Shown here: piece by piece, positions 63,481-64,000 of the stretch
Position numbering within the stretch: position 1 is the stretch's first letter
How the letters are laid out: each line of letters starts with the position of its first letter
From: Maioricimonas rarisocia
GTDB taxonomy: Bacteria > Planctomycetota > Planctomycetia > Planctomycetales > Planctomycetaceae
Direction of reading: 5' to 3'
Assembly (NCBI RefSeq): GCF_007747795.1
Contig: NZ_CP036275.1
Coordinates: forward strand, 5,882,001 to 5,946,000
DNA: 64,000 bases
The notes under the pieces: model-generated
The model's input: the letters and a program-made list of their open reading frames with translations, nothing else
What the model was told of the DNA's origin: nothing
The model's database searches: none
Program-made: the position numbers and the translations under genes

Positions 63481-63562
63481 ACGGATCGTCGATTCCGGCC
63501 GGTCAATCGCGTGCCACGGCTCTGTGAGCCGTCTGTTGGAGGGAGCATTGATGCGTGAATGT

Positions 63563-63592
63563 CCCGAAGCTCACGCTCCGGGCTCGCCTGCG
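63563..63592. repeat. short intergenic repeat, copy 1
   Basis: About 30 bases (CCCGAAGCTCACGCTCCGGG and CTCGCCTGCG). It recurs at 63848-63876 with one base missing and few changes. The first part can form a small hairpin. Confidence 0.65.
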
Positions 63593-63847
63593 GAAGGCCA
63601 GCTGGGACCAGTCCCAGCCTACCGCACGGTCGTGCCCCAACGCTGACACGCTCGCCCCGGCACGGCGCGCATATGCGTCAAGCGTCGTACGGCCCACCGG
63701 TCGCGGACGGTGGGCTTTGCTCACGCCTCGCGTCTCACGCCTCACGGGCTGGGGGCGTCGCTGCGCGACGACCGCCAGCCACCCCGATGCAGTTGCCGGC
63801 CGGTTGGAACCGGCTCGACGGTGACTGCGTCCACGACGACGACTATG

Positions 63848-63876
63848 CCCGAGCTCACGCACCGGGCTCGCCTGCG
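63848..63876. repeat. short intergenic repeat, copy 2
   Basis: About 29 bases matching the element at 63563-63592 in the same orientation. Confidence 0.65.
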
Positions 63877-63899
63877 ACACTGAACAGCTTCCCTCGCGT

Positions 63900-64000
63900 C
63901 TACTTCGCCAGCGGCTTTCGCGTCCGGCGGCTCCACCACTCGTCCGCCCGCTCGGGGTCATGCTTCGGATTTGGACGCGGCATCTTCGCGTCGACCGAGT
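63900..64000 (-). CDS. possible C-terminal end of a gene beyond the window
   Basis: A minus-strand frame open to the edge ends at 63900 with the residues DEWWSRRTRKPLAK and a TAG stop. Only 32 codons are visible, rich in Arg and Lys, with no recognisable domain. It could be the tail of a longer gene or a short peptide beginning at an internal ATG. Chance is not excluded. Confidence 0.3.
   Translation of the reverse strand, partial: SVDAKMPRPNPKHDPERADEWWSRRTRKPLAK

Larger units (their letters stand above)
63481..63899. other. intergenic region with repeats
   Basis: 419 bases after the kinase gene. It has two copies of a 30-base element (63563 and 63848) and other short palindromes such as GTCGCTGCGCGACGAC. 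No gene was recognised. Confidence 0.5.

Overview
The window looks like chromosomal DNA of a high-GC planctomycete. This is inferred from gene content and was not confirmed by a search. The pointers are an ECF-type sigma factor followed by a very large membrane Ser/Thr kinase, a DUF1573 protein, a type II secretion / type IV pilus hybrid locus with many pseudopilins, frequent ATGA/GTGA gene overlaps, and dispersed palindromic intergenic repeats. No rRNA, tRNA, CRISPR array, transposase or phage gene was seen.

Layout. 1-1.7 kb: 3' part of an amidohydrolase/class III aminotransferase fusion. 1.8-3.7 kb: a 20-cysteine copper-storage-type protein and an unknown membrane protein. 3.7-12.6 kb: a compact class I lanthipeptide cluster, made of a HlyD-type adaptor and a C39-peptidase ABC exporter on the minus strand, diverging from a 72-residue double-glycine precursor, a LanC cyclase and a full-length LanB dehydratase. 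A hairpin separates precursor from enzymes. This is the most exciting system in the window: it combines class I modification enzymes with an exporter of the GG-cleaving type and a leader like those of Bacteroidota.

12.6-28.7 kb: an exopolysaccharide locus in two divergent operons. The minus operon carries a Wzz-like co-polymerase without kinase domain, a flippase fused to a GT4 glycosyltransferase, a GT2 glycosyltransferase, a Wzy/O-antigen-ligase-like polymerase and two CelD-like acyltransferases. The plus operon carries a WbaP-like initiating sugar transferase, a membrane protein with a degenerate GGDEF domain, an unknown membrane protein, an ATP-grasp enzyme, a polysaccharide deacetylase and a Wza-like outer-membrane lipoprotein. 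A convergent HD-GYP protein closes the region and suggests cyclic-di-GMP control.

30.6-48.9 kb: a secretion/pilus locus. The plus operon runs pseudopilin, response regulator, histidine kinase, STAS protein, GspE-like ATPase, GspF-like protein, PilM/N/O/P-like inner-membrane proteins and secretin. The minus genes downstream encode DUF1573, Tad-like and HAMP proteins and four pseudopilin-type proteins, two with probable beta-sandwich adhesive domains.

49.2-55.9 kb: housekeeping and singletons (RraB family, esterase, DUF444, GNAT, lipase-maturation-factor-like, SlyX, an atypical citrate synthase). 55.9-58.4 kb: an intergenic-repeat hot spot around a sterol-desaturase-family gene and a small zinc-ribbon gene. 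58.5-63.5 kb: an ECF sigma factor and a 1,404-residue receptor-like kinase with three repeats of an unrecognised composite module. The end holds more intergenic repeats and possibly the tail of a minus-strand gene.
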